A DNA stretch of 64,000 nt from Mycobacterium sp. 1245111.1 (GTDB lineage Bacteria; Actinomycetota; Actinomycetes; Mycobacteriales; Mycobacteriaceae). Position 1 is the first letter of the stretch; every line of letters begins with the position of its first letter. The notes under the pieces were generated by a model. It did no database searches. It saw nothing but the letters and a program-made list of their open reading frames with translations, and had not been told where the DNA came from. The DNA is taken from the NCBI RefSeq assembly GCF_001673405.1, contig NZ_LZLV01000004.1, forward strand, positions 58,101-122,100, in the 5' to 3' direction. This document shows positions 54,115 through 63,685 of the stretch, piece after piece. Position numbers and translations under genes: made by a program.

Positions 54115-55362
54115 TCAGACCGGGCGGGTCTGGCCGTCTCCCCAGCCGATCCACTTGGTCGAGGTCAGTTCGGCGAGCCCCATCGGACCGCGGGCGTGCA
54201 GCTTCTGGGTCGAGATGCCGATCTCGGCGCCGAATCCGAACTGCTCGCCGTCGGTGAAGCTGGTCGAGGCGTTCACCATCACCGCGGCCGCATCAACGCC
54301 CTCTGTAAAGCGTTGTGCCGCAGCCATGTTCGACGTCACAATGGCTTCGGTGTGACCGGTGCCGTATTCGTTGATGTGGGCGATCGCGGCATCGACTCCG
54401 TCGACCACCGCGACGGCGATCTCCATCTCCAGGTATTCGCGACGCAGGTGGTCGTCGCCGGGATTGAGATGCACGGTCACGCCGGCATCCTGCAGCGCGT
54501 TGATCAGTCGCGGCATGGCCTCATCCGCGATCGCCCGATCGACCAGCAGCGTCTCGGCCGCGTTGCATACACTGGGTCGACGGGTCTTGGAATTCAACAG
54601 GATTCGCTCGGCCATGTCGAGGTCGGTGGCGTCGTGCACGTAGACGTGGCAGTTGCCAACACCCGTCTCGATGGTCGGCACCTGCGAGTCGCGAACCACC
54701 GCGTCGATCAGGCCGGCTCCCCCTCGCGGGATCACCACGTCGACCAGTCCGCGGGCCTGGATCAGATGCGTGACCGACGAGCGATCGGCCGACGAGATCA
54801 GCTGTGCGGCATCGACCGGCAGGTCCTCGCTGTGCAGTGCCTCCCGCAGCACGGCGACCAGCGCCTCGTTGGAGTGCACCGCGGACGCGCTACCGCGCAG
54901 CAGCGCGGCGTTGCCGGATTTGAGCGTCAAGCCGAAGGCGTCGACAGTGACGTTGGGCCGGCCCTCGTAGACGATGCCGACCACGCCGAGAGGGACCCGC
55001 TGCTGGCGCAGGGCGAGCCCGTTGGGCAGGGTGTAGCCGCGCAGGACCTCGCCGACCGGGTCGGGCAGGCCCGCGACCTGACGCAGGCCGGCGGCGATCC
55101 CGTCGACGCGCTTGGGGTCCAGCGCCAACCGGTCGAGCATGGCGGTCGGGGTGTCGGCGGCGCGGGCTGACCGCAGGTCTTCCGCATTGGCCGCCAGAAT
55201 CCGGTCGGTGTTGGCCACCAGCGCATCGGCGGCTACGTGCAGTGCTTGATCCTTGGCGACCGTCGGCAATGCGGCCAGAACGCGAGCCGCCACCCGGGCC
55301 CGGCGCGCCGCATTATGCACCTGCTGGCGCACGTCGGTCGCCGAGAAGGCATGGACACTCAT
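54115..55362 (-). CDS. proA: Gamma-glutamyl phosphate reductase ProA
   Basis: A 415-residue NADPH-dependent enzyme of proline synthesis, reducing gamma-glutamyl phosphate to the semialdehyde. It starts [22 protein letters not shown]. The catalytic Cys lies in [11 protein letters not shown], and [16 protein letters not shown] is the typical C-terminal signature. It is followed after 22 bases by the MoxR gene. In M. tuberculosis the oxyR' remnant, ahpC, ahpD and PE25-PPE41 come upstream of proA; here the MscS gene does. Confidence 0.96.
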   Translation of the reverse strand: MSVHAFSATDVRQQVHNAARRARVAARVLAALPTVAKDQALHVAADALVANTDRILAANAEDLRSARAADTPTAMLDRLALDPKRVDGIAAGLRQVAGLPDPVGEVLRGYTLPNGLALRQQRVPLGVVGIVYEGRPNVTVDAFGLTLKSGNAALLRGSASAVHSNEALVAVLREALHSEDLPVDAAQLISSADRSSVTHLIQARGLVDVVIPRGGAGLIDAVVRDSQVPTIETGVGNCHVYVHDATDLDMAERILLNSKTRRPSVCNAAETLLVDRAIADEAMPRLINALQDAGVTVHLNPGDDHLRREYLEMEIAVAVVDGVDAAIAHINEYGTGHTEAIVTSNMAAAQRFTEGVDAAAVMVNASTSFTDGEQFGFGAEIGISTQKLHARGPMGLAELTSTKWIGWGDGQTRPV

Positions 55363-55383
55363 TAACCCAGGGTAGCGGGCTTT

Positions 55384-56787
55384 CTACCGGCGGGTAGAGA
55401 CGGGCCCAACCGGCGACGATTCGCTGCGACGGTCTTCGATGATCCGGCCGAATTCCTGCAGTAGCAGCGGTGTCCGGAGCACGAGATCTTCGATGTGCTC
55501 GCGATCGATCTCCAGTGCGGTCACTTCCTCCAGGGCGTACGCGCCGGCCGCGCTTGGCTGTCGGGTCAGCGAGCTCAGCCCCAGGAACGAGCCCTCCTCC
55601 AGCAGGCTCAGTGGCGTCACCGATCCGTCGTCGTTGGTCGTGGTCCGCCGGATGCTGCCCTTGATCAAAAACGTCATGGCCGTGGGTACTTCGCCGGCGA
55701 ACTGCACGATTTCGTCGGCGCCGTAGCGCACCATCCGCGCGTGCGGGATCAGCGACTGCTGGTCGGTGATGCTCAGCCGCAGCGCGGGCGCCACCACGTC
55801 GCGCATCGCCACCTGAACCCGTGCGGGCGTGGAGAAGTCGTCGCTCACGTCGTCGAGATGCAGCTCTTCGCGCCGGGCCGCGTACCAGATCCACCTCAGA
55901 AAGGTTGCCTTCGTGGCGCCGTCGTCGGCGGGTGACTTCAGCGCGACGCTGACCTCGTACTCGCCGGGGCCGGTCATCGTCGACGTCGGTGCGACATCGG
56001 TTTTGCGTTGCGGCAACGCGGTTGCCACCCGCACCAGCAGAAGTCGAACGCGGTCAGGCGGATCCGCCAGTGAGAACGTGGTGCCGATCGACAGCTTGTG
56101 GGCCCCGGGCGGACGACTCATGTTGGTGAACGAGGTCGCGGCCAGCACCGAGTTCGGTGTGATCTGCAGCCCGTGACCAGTCTGAATGTGTACCGCGCGC
56201 CAGTTCGCTTCGACGATGCGTCCGCGGGCACCCGGGGTGTCCAGCCAGTCCCCGATCCGGAACGGTTGCTCGAACAGCATGAACAATCCGGACACGATCT
56301 GGCCGACCGAGTTCTGCAGCATCAAGCCGATGACCACCGACGTCACGCCGAGGGCGGTGAAGAGGCCGGCGACGCGCACTCCCCACACGTAGGAGAAGAT
56401 CAGTGTGAGACCGATCGCGATCAGCAAAAACCTTGTCACGTCGCGGAATATCGCAGGAACGCGTTTGCGCCACGAGCTCTCCGGTGCTGCCTCGAATACC
56501 GTCGCGTTGAGCCCGGACAGCACCAGCAGTAACACCACGAAGCCGAAGACCGTCGCCAACACCCGCACCGAGTCGACCTGTGCCGGGATGCGAGCCACCT
56601 TGATCAGCAGCACGAGCAGCGCCGCCAGCGGCACCAGATAACTCCGCAGCAAGTTGACCGGCCGTGCCAGCGCACTCTGACGGCGTCCCAGGTAGTTGTG
56701 CCATTCGGTAAGGCTGATCAGCAGCAGCGGCAGGCCGACGGCCAGCGCGATGGCCCAGTACAACCACACCGGATCGACGACGGTCAT
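55384..56787 (-). CDS. MscS-like mechanosensitive channel with degenerate cNMP-binding domain (Rv2434c homologue)
   Basis: A 467-residue membrane protein from ATG 56787 (MTVVDPVWLYWAIALAVGL). Four N-terminal helices lead into the MscS pore region (ALGVTSVVIGLMLQNSVGQI) and beta domain (FRIGDWL). The C-terminal 130 residues resemble a cyclic-nucleotide-binding fold, but the phosphate-binding cassette reads FLGLSSLTRQPSAAG where the canonical GE..L....R-[ST]-A requires Glu and Arg; both are absent. The start overlaps the stop of the cyclase-like gene by four bases (ATGA), as in M. tuberculosis Rv2434c-Rv2435c. Canonical cAMP binding is doubtful. Confidence 0.88.
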   Translation of the reverse strand: MTVVDPVWLYWAIALAVGLPLLLISLTEWHNYLGRRQSALARPVNLLRSYLVPLAALLVLLIKVARIPAQVDSVRVLATVFGFVVLLLVLSGLNATVFEAAPESSWRKRVPAIFRDVTRFLLIAIGLTLIFSYVWGVRVAGLFTALGVTSVVIGLMLQNSVGQIVSGLFMLFEQPFRIGDWLDTPGARGRIVEANWRAVHIQTGHGLQITPNSVLAATSFTNMSRPPGAHKLSIGTTFSLADPPDRVRLLLVRVATALPQRKTDVAPTSTMTGPGEYEVSVALKSPADDGATKATFLRWIWYAARREELHLDDVSDDFSTPARVQVAMRDVVAPALRLSITDQQSLIPHARMVRYGADEIVQFAGEVPTAMTFLIKGSIRRTTTNDDGSVTPLSLLEEGSFLGLSSLTRQPSAAGAYALEEVTALEIDREHIEDLVLRTPLLLQEFGRIIEDRRSESSPVGPVSTRR

Positions 56788-58964
56788 TTGCGGTCCGTCA
56801 ATCGCCAGATCGGCTGCTCGGCGCCAGCGACCGTGACGGTTCCGGCCGGCGCGAATTGCCTGATGTCGCGCATCACCTCGTAGACGTCGGTGGTGACGAA
56901 TATCCCGGACTCGGTTGTGCCGCTGGGCATTTGGTGGGCCAGGTTTACCGCGGCGCCCCACATGTCGTAGATGACGCTCGATCGGCCAACCAATCCGCTG
57001 ATCACGTTGCCGGTGTTGACGCCGGCGCGGATGGTGAGGTGATAGCCCTTGCCGCTGTTGAACCGCTCGATGATGCGCTGCATCTCGACCGCGAAATCGA
57101 TGGTCCGGGGCACGCTGTCCAGCCGCGGCACGTTCAATCCGCAACTGGCGAGGTAGCCGTTGTGCACGGTGCGAATCGGTTCGACGCCAAGGGTTTCCGC
57201 CGTCGAGTCGAGCTCGCGAACAAGTTCGTCGACAGTCTGCACGAGTTCGTCGCCGGACAGCCCGATCGAGATCTCGTCAAGACCGATGATGTCGGCGAAT
57301 ATGACGGTGACGTCTTGGTGCTCTTGCGCGATGATCTGCTCACCGTCGCGGTAGCGCTGGGCGACGGATTCGGGCATCAGCGACAGCAACAGCCGGTCAT
57401 TCTCGTTGCGCTGCGCGGTGAGCAGCCCCTCCTTGATCTCCAGATTCCGGCTCATCTCGTTGAAAGCGGTTGTAAGATCACCGATTTCGTCGCGGGTGGT
57501 GACCGGTATCGAGATGTCGTAGTGTCCGGCGCTGATCTCTTCCGCGCCGGCCCGTAGGCGCCGGACGGGGCCGACGAAACGCTGGGCGATCAGCATCGCG
57601 AGCACGCAGAGCGCGAAAACCAGCACGGCGGCGGTCACCACCAGCGTGCGGGCGAAAGCCTCGACCCGCGCGTAGGCCTCTTCGTGGTCCCGCGTGGCCA
57701 AAATCGTCCAGCGCAGGTCGGAATTCGGAATGGTGACGGGGGCGTATGCCGCAAGTTCCTGGTCGCCCAGGTAGCCGGTGTCCGATAGCGTTCCGCTCTG
57801 GCCGCGCTGGGCGGCGTGAAACGCCCGGGTATCGACCGGCTGCACCAGCGTCGTGCCGTGCCAGCGCATTGCCTTGGCGACAATGTCTTCCGGGGTTCCC
57901 GCCGCCACCGCGTCGCGCTTATATCGTTCGGGGTCTTGCAGGAACATCCGCGAATCGGAACGCATCAAGCCGTCCGGCCCGGCCAGGTAGGTCTCGGCCG
58001 TGGCTCCCATTCCCGCGGCTTTCCAGCGCTGGTCGGCGGTCATGATCCGGTTGACCTTCGAGATCGGCAGCGGAAGCGCCATCACCCCGTCCGTCTTGCC
58101 CGCCACGCCTATCGGCGACACCAGCCACGCGATGGGCATCCCGCCGGCCGCCTGGAACGCCTGGAAGTCGGTGATCCAGACGAAATCGACCGAGTCTGCG
58201 GCCATTGCCTTTTCGTAGGCACCACGCAGGTTCGAGCCTCGGTACGGTCCGGTGAGGATGTTGGTACCCAATGTCGGGCCCTTGCTCACGTTGTAAACCA
58301 CGTTGCCGCGGGTGTCGAGCAGCATTGCATCGCGATACTCGAAGCGCGTCGCGATCTCGCGAAAGTACCTGTTGTATCGGGCGTTCGCCGCCGACCATGC
58401 GCTGTTGTCGCCGGCGTCGACTGGTGCGGCCGACCCGTCGGCCGTCGGAAGTGTGTAGTGCAGTTGAAGATATCGCTGCGCGTTATCGGTCGGCAGCACC
58501 GCGGCCAGCTCCAGCTTCTGCCCGGTGGTCTGCTGTATCGGCTTGATCAGCTTGTTGTTGTAGTAGCCCTCCAACGCTTGCTGTTGCGCAGGATCGGTTG
58601 GCGCGTCGGCTAATTGGTCGAAACCCGCGGTGAACGCCTGCACGGCGTCGTCCGCGGTATAACCGCGACTGTAAATCGCCAGTGAGTTCGACAAGTCGGT
58701 GAACAACATTTCAATCGCGCGCTTCTGCCCCTCACGCAATTGCGTCATGCGTTCGGCCGCGATCGGCACTAGTGTGCGTTGGCCGGAGACATAGGTGACC
58801 ACGCCGATCACCGCCAGCGATCCCAGGCTAGAAACGAGCAGCATCACCATGATTTTGGACTGAATGCTCAACCTGGACAGGGGCCCTAATCGACGGCGCC
58901 TGCCACTTTCGACTGCGACCGGTTGCTCGTCCGCTGCCGGATCAGTTGAGCCTTGCGGCGTCAA
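56784..58964 (-). CDS. Receptor-type class III nucleotide cyclase homologue with catalytic substitutions (Rv2435c homologue)
   Basis: A 726-residue membrane protein. TTG 58964 (LTPQGSTDPAADEQP) is the likely start, with AAAGGA about seven bases upstream. TM1 is near 33-55, a large extracytoplasmic Cache-like sensor spans about 60-430, TM2 is near 440-460, HAMP about 455-510, and the cyclase domain about 550-690. One metal-binding Asp is kept (Asp558 in FADIIG), but the second is Asn602 (TVHNGYL for TIGDAYM). The adenine-Lys is Arg598, the second base-specifying Asp is Ala671, and the transition-state Arg is Gln678 (VNLAHQM). Asn674 is kept. Activity is doubtful; it may serve as a receptor coupled to the MscS channel. 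Confidence 0.88.
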   Translation of the reverse strand: MTPQGSTDPAADEQPVAVESGRRRRLGPLSRLSIQSKIMVMLLVSSLGSLAVIGVVTYVSGQRTLVPIAAERMTQLREGQKRAIEMLFTDLSNSLAIYSRGYTADDAVQAFTAGFDQLADAPTDPAQQQALEGYYNNKLIKPIQQTTGQKLELAAVLPTDNAQRYLQLHYTLPTADGSAAPVDAGDNSAWSAANARYNRYFREIATRFEYRDAMLLDTRGNVVYNVSKGPTLGTNILTGPYRGSNLRGAYEKAMAADSVDFVWITDFQAFQAAGGMPIAWLVSPIGVAGKTDGVMALPLPISKVNRIMTADQRWKAAGMGATAETYLAGPDGLMRSDSRMFLQDPERYKRDAVAAGTPEDIVAKAMRWHGTTLVQPVDTRAFHAAQRGQSGTLSDTGYLGDQELAAYAPVTIPNSDLRWTILATRDHEEAYARVEAFARTLVVTAAVLVFALCVLAMLIAQRFVGPVRRLRAGAEEISAGHYDISIPVTTRDEIGDLTTAFNEMSRNLEIKEGLLTAQRNENDRLLLSLMPESVAQRYRDGEQIIAQEHQDVTVIFADIIGLDEISIGLSGDELVQTVDELVRELDSTAETLGVEPIRTVHNGYLASCGLNVPRLDSVPRTIDFAVEMQRIIERFNSGKGYHLTIRAGVNTGNVISGLVGRSSVIYDMWGAAVNLAHQMPSGTTESGIFVTTDVYEVMRDIRQFAPAGTVTVAGAEQPIWRLTDRK

Positions 58965-59105
58965 TCGACGTCCTTTCGCTGCGGGGCCAAAAAGCCCAGA
59001 TCACGCAGCAGAATAGCGCCTGGCGAGGGGCGAAAACGGATTTGCCGAAAACCGTTATCAACACGACGTTTGTGAATTGGTGCACTTCTTCATAACGTCG
59101 GCGGA

Positions 59106-59963
59106 ATGACACGGGTTTGCGTGGTGGGCAGCGTGAATCTGGATATCGGGTTCGACGTCCAGGTTTTGCCCGCTCCGGGTGAGACGGCCTTGGCGACAGC
59201 GGTGCGCACGACGCCGGGCGGCAAGGGTGCCAATCAGGCGGTGGCGGCGGCTCGGGCGGGCGCCGAGGTGCGGTTCTTCGGTGCAGTCGGCGACGACGAG
59301 GCGGCGGCACAGTTACGCGCGCACCTCGAGGCCAACGGTGTCGGCACCGACGGGCTGCTCACCGTGCCCGGGCGCAGTGGCACTGCGGCCGTGATCGTCG
59401 ACACGGGCGGTGAAAACATCATCGTCGTCGCTCCGGAGGTCAACGGTCGACTGATGCTGGACTCTTCGGCATTGGGCCGCCTCGTCGCAGATTGCGATGT
59501 GTTGTTGCTGCAGTTGGAGATTCCGCTAGCCACAGCCACGGCCGCGGCATCCGAAGCACACGCGGCGGGGGTGACCGTCATCCTCAATGCGTCACCCGCG
59601 GGTGGCAACCGGACCGAGTTGGCTCGGCTCGCCGAGCTGACCGATGTCCTGGTCGTCAACGAAACCGAAGCCGCACAATGGGTTTGGCCGGTGCCGCACA
59701 AGGTCACCACGCTCGGCGCGCGCGGCGCCCGCTACATCGGCGAGGGCGCCGACTTCACCGTGTTCGCGCCCGCAGTCGAAGCGGTCGACACGTCCGGGGC
59801 CGGCGACGTGTTCGCCGGTGTCCTTGCGGCCAACTGGGCCGACGACCGCGACCGCGCATTGCGCCGAGCCTGCGCCGCCGGCGCGCTCGCGACCCTGGTG
59901 CCCGGCGCGGGCGATTGCGCGCCGTCCTCAGCCGCGATCGACCAAGCAACACTGTCGGACTAA
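59106..59963 (+). CDS. rbsK: Ribokinase (PfkB family)
   Basis: A 285-residue sugar kinase, MTRVCVVGSVNLDIGFDVQVL. PGGKGANQAVAAARAG is the first PfkB signature and DTSGAGDVFAG the second, with Asp of the GAGD motif as catalytic base. The nearest match is ribokinase (Rv2436), which phosphorylates D-ribose at O-5. No ribose transporter or repressor is adjacent. It is divergent from the cyclase-like gene across a 141-base gap and convergent with the small membrane gene at 59970. Confidence 0.9.
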   Translation: MTRVCVVGSVNLDIGFDVQVLPAPGETALATAVRTTPGGKGANQAVAAARAGAEVRFFGAVGDDEAAAQLRAHLEANGVGTDGLLTVPGRSGTAAVIVDTGGENIIVVAPEVNGRLMLDSSALGRLVADCDVLLLQLEIPLATATAAASEAHAAGVTVILNASPAGGNRTELARLAELTDVLVVNETEAAQWVWPVPHKVTTLGARGARYIGEGADFTVFAPAVEAVDTSGAGDVFAGVLAANWADDRDRALRRACAAGALATLVPGAGDCAPSSAAIDQATLSD

Positions 59964-59969
59964 GTCCGA

Positions 59970-60170
59970 TCAGGCGGCCAGGTCGATGCCGTCGTCTGGG
60001 TGACGCGTGATCGCGGGCGGCGCCTCCGATTCCGAGGCCGCCGTCTCCGTATCGGGCCTGCGGGGCCGCGACGAGACGTCCGTGGTCCCGGTAGAACCGC
60101 TGGATATCCCGTCGGAGATCAGCACGGCGAACAACAGCAAAAAACCGATTCCTACCGCTATCAAGAGCAT
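59970..60170 (-). CDS. Small single-pass membrane protein
   Basis: From ATG 60170 the frame encodes 66 residues: MLLIAVGIGFLLLFAVLISDG, one clear transmembrane segment, then a polar tail rich in Ser, Thr, Pro and acidic residues ending HPDDGIDLAA. Longer in-frame starts exist (to 60260) but add a basic stretch without a clear ribosome site. No family is recognised. It is convergent with rbsK, six bases between the stops. Confidence 0.5.
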   Translation of the reverse strand: MLLIAVGIGFLLLFAVLISDGISSGSTGTTDVSSRPRRPDTETAASESEAPPAITRHPDDGIDLAA

Positions 60171-60308
60171 GTCGAGACCCTCCGTGACTTGGACGCAGCC
60201 GACCACGGCCGCGCCTACACCACGTCCAAGGCCCCACCGCGAAGCCTTTATTCCCCTCACTCGAAAAAAGTTGAGTTAGATGCTGAAGGGGCGCGACGCC
60301 TAGTCGGG

Positions 60309-62351
60309 CTAGTCCTCGGGAATGTCGCGTTCGATCGAGTCCAGCCAGGCCTGCGCCGACATGTCCGACGGGGCGCGCCAGTCCCCCCGCGGCGACAACG
60401 CACCGCCGTGGGACACCTTGGGGCCGTTGGGCAAGGCAGAGCGCTTGAACTGGCTGAATGAGTAGAACCGCTGCACGAAGATTTGCAGCCAGTGCCGAAT
60501 CTCTTTGAGTGAGTAAGACGGTCGTTTGTTCTCCGGAAAACCGGGTGGCCAGGTGCCGTTGTCGGCGTCGCTCCACGCATGCCAGGCGAGGAATGCCACC
60601 TTGGCCGGTCGGAATCCGTAGCGTAGAACATGGAACAGCGAGAAGTCTTGCAGGGCAAAGGGACCGATCTTCGCCTCGCTGCTCTGCAGTTCCTCTTCTT
60701 CGCCGCTTGGCACGAGTTCGGGAGTGATCTCCGTGTCGACCACCGACTGCAAGACTTCCCCGACCTCCGACGAAAACTGGTCGGCGGAAATCACCCAGCG
60801 AATCAGATGCTGGACGAGTGTTTTCGGCACACCGGCGTTGACGTTGTAATGCGACATCTGGTCGCCCACACCATAAGTCGACCAACCCAATCCCAATTCG
60901 GACAGGTCGCCGGTGCCCAGCACGATGCCGCCACGCTGGTTGGCCAGCCGGAACAAGTAGTCGGTGCGCAGACCCGCCTGCACGTTTTCGAACGTGACGT
61001 CGTAGACCTTCTCTCCGCGCGAGAACGGGTGGTCCATCTCCTTGAGCATGAGCGACGCGGTTTCGGTGATGTCGATCTCGGCGAACGTGACACCGAGTGC
61101 GCGGCACAGTTCGACCGCATTGCGCTTGGTGTGCTCACCGGTGGCGAAGCCGGGCAGCGTGAAGGCCAGGATGTCACTGCGCGGTCGGTCTTCCCGATCC
61201 ATCGCCCGTGCCGCGACGATCAGCGCGTGCGTCGAATCGAGCCCACCGGAGATCCCGATCACCACCTTGGGAAAGTCCAAGGCCCGCAACCGTTGTTCGA
61301 GTCCGGCGACCTGAATGCTGTACGCCTCGTAGCAGTCCTGCTGCAACCGTTGCGGATCGGCCGGCACGAACGGGAACCGTTCGACGTTGCGGTACAACCC
61401 GATGTCGCCCGCGGGCGGGTGCAGTTGAAAGTCGATCTGGCGGAACGACTCCGACGATGCGCTGTGGTGGCGGCGGTTGTCGTCGAAGGTGCCCATCCGC
61501 AGCCGCTCGGAGCGAATCAGTTCGAGGTCGACGTCGGCGACACTGCGTCTCTCTCCCTTGGGGAACCGCTCCGACTCGGCGAGCAGCACGCCGTTCTCCC
61601 AGACCATGGTCTGGCCGTCCCATGACAGGTCGGTGGTCGACTCCCCTTCTCCGGCAGCGGCGTACACGTACGCGGCCAGGCATCGCTGCGACGCAGAGCG
61701 CGCCAGCAGGCAACGGTCATCGGCGCGACCGATCGTGATCGGGCTGCCCGACAAGTTGGCCAACACCGTCGCACCCGCCAGCGCCGCTTCGGCGCTGGGT
61801 GGAATCGGGACGAACATGTCCTCGCAGATCTCCACGTGCAGGACCAGGCCGGGCACGTCGGACGCCGCGAACAGCAGGTCCGGGCCGAACGGCGCGTCCG
61901 CGCCGGCAACCCGGATAGTGCCGCATTGGTCGTCGCCGGGTGCGATCTGGCGACGCTCGTAAAACTCGCGATAGGTCGGCAGATACGACTTGGGCGCCAC
62001 CCCGAGAACGGCGCCGCGGTGAATGACCACGGCGGTGTTGTAGATGCGATGCCGATGACGCAGCGGGGCGCCAACCACCAGGACGGGCAACAGATCGGTG
62101 GACGCCGCGACAATGTCACGCACGGCGTCTTCGACAGCGTCCAGCAACACGTCCTGCAGCAGGATGTCCTCGATGGAATAGCCGGACAACGTCAACTCGG
62201 GGAAAACGGCCAGCGCGACACCCTCGTCGTGGCACTGCCGCGCCAGCCGGAGCACCGATGCTGCGTTGGCGGCGGGATCGCCGATCGCGGCGTGATGCGT
62301 GCACGCGGCAACCCGCGCGAAGCCCTGGCTGTAGGCGTTGTAGAAGTCCAT
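60309..62351 (-). CDS. nadE: Glutamine-dependent NAD+ synthetase NadE
   Basis: A 680-residue two-domain enzyme that amidates deamido-NAD using glutamine. The N-terminal nitrilase-like glutaminase has triad Glu52 (FPELTL), Lys121 (PKSYLP) and Cys176 (HVEICEDMF). The C-terminal synthetase has the P-loop GISGGLDST. Length and gene neighbourhood agree with Rv2438c (about 679). It begins at ATG 62351 ([15 protein letters not shown]). Confidence 0.97.
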   Translation of the reverse strand: MDFYNAYSQGFARVAACTHHAAIGDPAANAASVLRLARQCHDEGVALAVFPELTLSGYSIEDILLQDVLLDAVEDAVRDIVAASTDLLPVLVVGAPLRHRHRIYNTAVVIHRGAVLGVAPKSYLPTYREFYERRQIAPGDDQCGTIRVAGADAPFGPDLLFAASDVPGLVLHVEICEDMFVPIPPSAEAALAGATVLANLSGSPITIGRADDRCLLARSASQRCLAAYVYAAAGEGESTTDLSWDGQTMVWENGVLLAESERFPKGERRSVADVDLELIRSERLRMGTFDDNRRHHSASSESFRQIDFQLHPPAGDIGLYRNVERFPFVPADPQRLQQDCYEAYSIQVAGLEQRLRALDFPKVVIGISGGLDSTHALIVAARAMDREDRPRSDILAFTLPGFATGEHTKRNAVELCRALGVTFAEIDITETASLMLKEMDHPFSRGEKVYDVTFENVQAGLRTDYLFRLANQRGGIVLGTGDLSELGLGWSTYGVGDQMSHYNVNAGVPKTLVQHLIRWVISADQFSSEVGEVLQSVVDTEITPELVPSGEEEELQSSEAKIGPFALQDFSLFHVLRYGFRPAKVAFLAWHAWSDADNGTWPPGFPENKRPSYSLKEIRHWLQIFVQRFYSFSQFKRSALPNGPKVSHGGALSPRGDWRAPSDMSAQAWLDSIERDIPED

Positions 62352-62413
62352 CGTTCCCCTATTGTCGCCTGGCTGGTCTCATCTGGCGAATATCGGGGTG
62401 TCGGGTTCGGACG

Positions 62414-63604
62414 CTACCCACCGGGTGCGGGCCGCGGCATGCGGTAGCGACGGTCCCGCATCCGGAAGACGGTGTTGTCACCGCGACGCCCGCCGCCATG
62501 GTTGATCTGCGCCATGGTCGGCAGTCCCGACTGGCCGGTTCGCTGCGGTTGTTCTACCCACAGTGGCAGGGCGCGGAAACCTGTCTCACCGGCCGTGACC
62601 GGCTCACCGACCGGGCCGTCCACCGGCGCGCCAGCCGCCCAATTCGGTGGCGTGGACAGCGCGCCGACTGGAACCGCCCGACCGGCGCTGGCCAGTACCG
62701 GACCCGAAATACCTTGCGGCGCAACCGTTTGCGCTGCGGACGCGGCGGTTCCCAACGGCGCCGCCATCTCCGGCAGAATATGTGCCTGCACACTGGACTG
62801 CTCGAGGCCCTGGATGAAATAGGCCATCTGAAACGTGGCGTAGGTCAGCTGGTATGTCGGAACGAGCGGCCCGGTAAGGGTATTGATGTCGCTGAAGACG
62901 GTGACGATCGAAGGTGGCGACACTTCCGCCGCCGACACGTTAGAGAATCCGCCCGATGCCAGGCTCTGCAGCTGCTGCGGTAGCGCGGCCATCAGCTGGG
63001 ACAAGGCCGTCTGCGATTGATCGACGGGGGCGCCGACGGCCTGCGACACCGCGGCGCCCTGGGCGGATTGGGCCGTCGGGGTCGTGGTCGGCGGTGGCTG
63101 GCTGAACCGGTCGAGGCTGGCGGCCGACGAGGCCGAACCGGCGTAGTTGTACATCGCCGCGGCATCTTGGGCCCACATTTCGGCATACGCCGTCTCGGTG
63201 GCGGCAATGGCCGGTGTGTTCTGGCCGAAGAAATTGGTCGCCACCAGCATCGCCAGCAGCGCGCGGTTGGCCGCCACCACCGCTGGCGGCACGGTCGCGG
63301 CAAAAGCCGCTTCGTAGGCCGCTGCCGCCGACCGGGCCTGGGCGGCGGCCCGCTCCGATTGCTGCGCGGTCGTGGTCAGCCAGGCCACAAAGGGTGCGCT
63401 CGCGGCGGCCATGGTGGCCGAGGACGCGCCGGACCAACTGCCTTGCAAATCGGAGAGCAACGCCGCATAGCGCGCGGCGAATGTCTCCAGCTGTGCGGTC
63501 AGACCATCCCACGCCGCCGCGGCGGCCATCATCGGAGCCGAACCCGGGCCGGCATACATTCTGGCCGAGTTGATCTCGGGCGGCAGCGCCCCGAAATCAA
63601 GCAT
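62414..63604 (-). CDS. PPE family protein, SVP subgroup with altered SVP motif
   Basis: A 396-residue PPE protein from ATG 63604 (MLDFGALPPEINSARMYAGPGS), behind a strong AGGAGGAG site. The PPE domain (residues 1-180) has PPE at 8-10 and the WxG turn (QGSWSGASS). The C-terminal region carries the family motif in altered form, GALSTPPNW rather than GxxSVPxxW, and ends RMPRPAPGG, typical of this subgroup. Secretion by an ESX system with a PE partner is usual, but no PE gene is visible. It lies next to another PPE gene in tandem. Confidence 0.9.
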   Translation of the reverse strand: MLDFGALPPEINSARMYAGPGSAPMMAAAAAWDGLTAQLETFAARYAALLSDLQGSWSGASSATMAAASAPFVAWLTTTAQQSERAAAQARSAAAAYEAAFAATVPPAVVAANRALLAMLVATNFFGQNTPAIAATETAYAEMWAQDAAAMYNYAGSASSAASLDRFSQPPPTTTPTAQSAQGAAVSQAVGAPVDQSQTALSQLMAALPQQLQSLASGGFSNVSAAEVSPPSIVTVFSDINTLTGPLVPTYQLTYATFQMAYFIQGLEQSSVQAHILPEMAAPLGTAASAAQTVAPQGISGPVLASAGRAVPVGALSTPPNWAAGAPVDGPVGEPVTAGETGFRALPLWVEQPQRTGQSGLPTMAQINHGGGRRGDNTVFRMRDRRYRMPRPAPGG

Positions 63605-63630
63605 CAGCTTCTCCTCCTGTGGGTGCAAAC

Positions 63631-63650
63631 TATTGGCCGACAAGCCAATA
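63631..63650. terminator. Short inverted repeat between the two PPE genes
   Basis: TATTGGC (63631-63637) and GCCAATA (63644-63650) pair around a six-base loop, between the upstream PPE stop (63686) and the next PPE start. It is not followed by a U-run, so it is a weak terminator or operator candidate. Confidence 0.35.
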
Positions 63651-63685
63651 CGCACTTGTGTCCCGAATTGAGAACGGGAGAGCGA

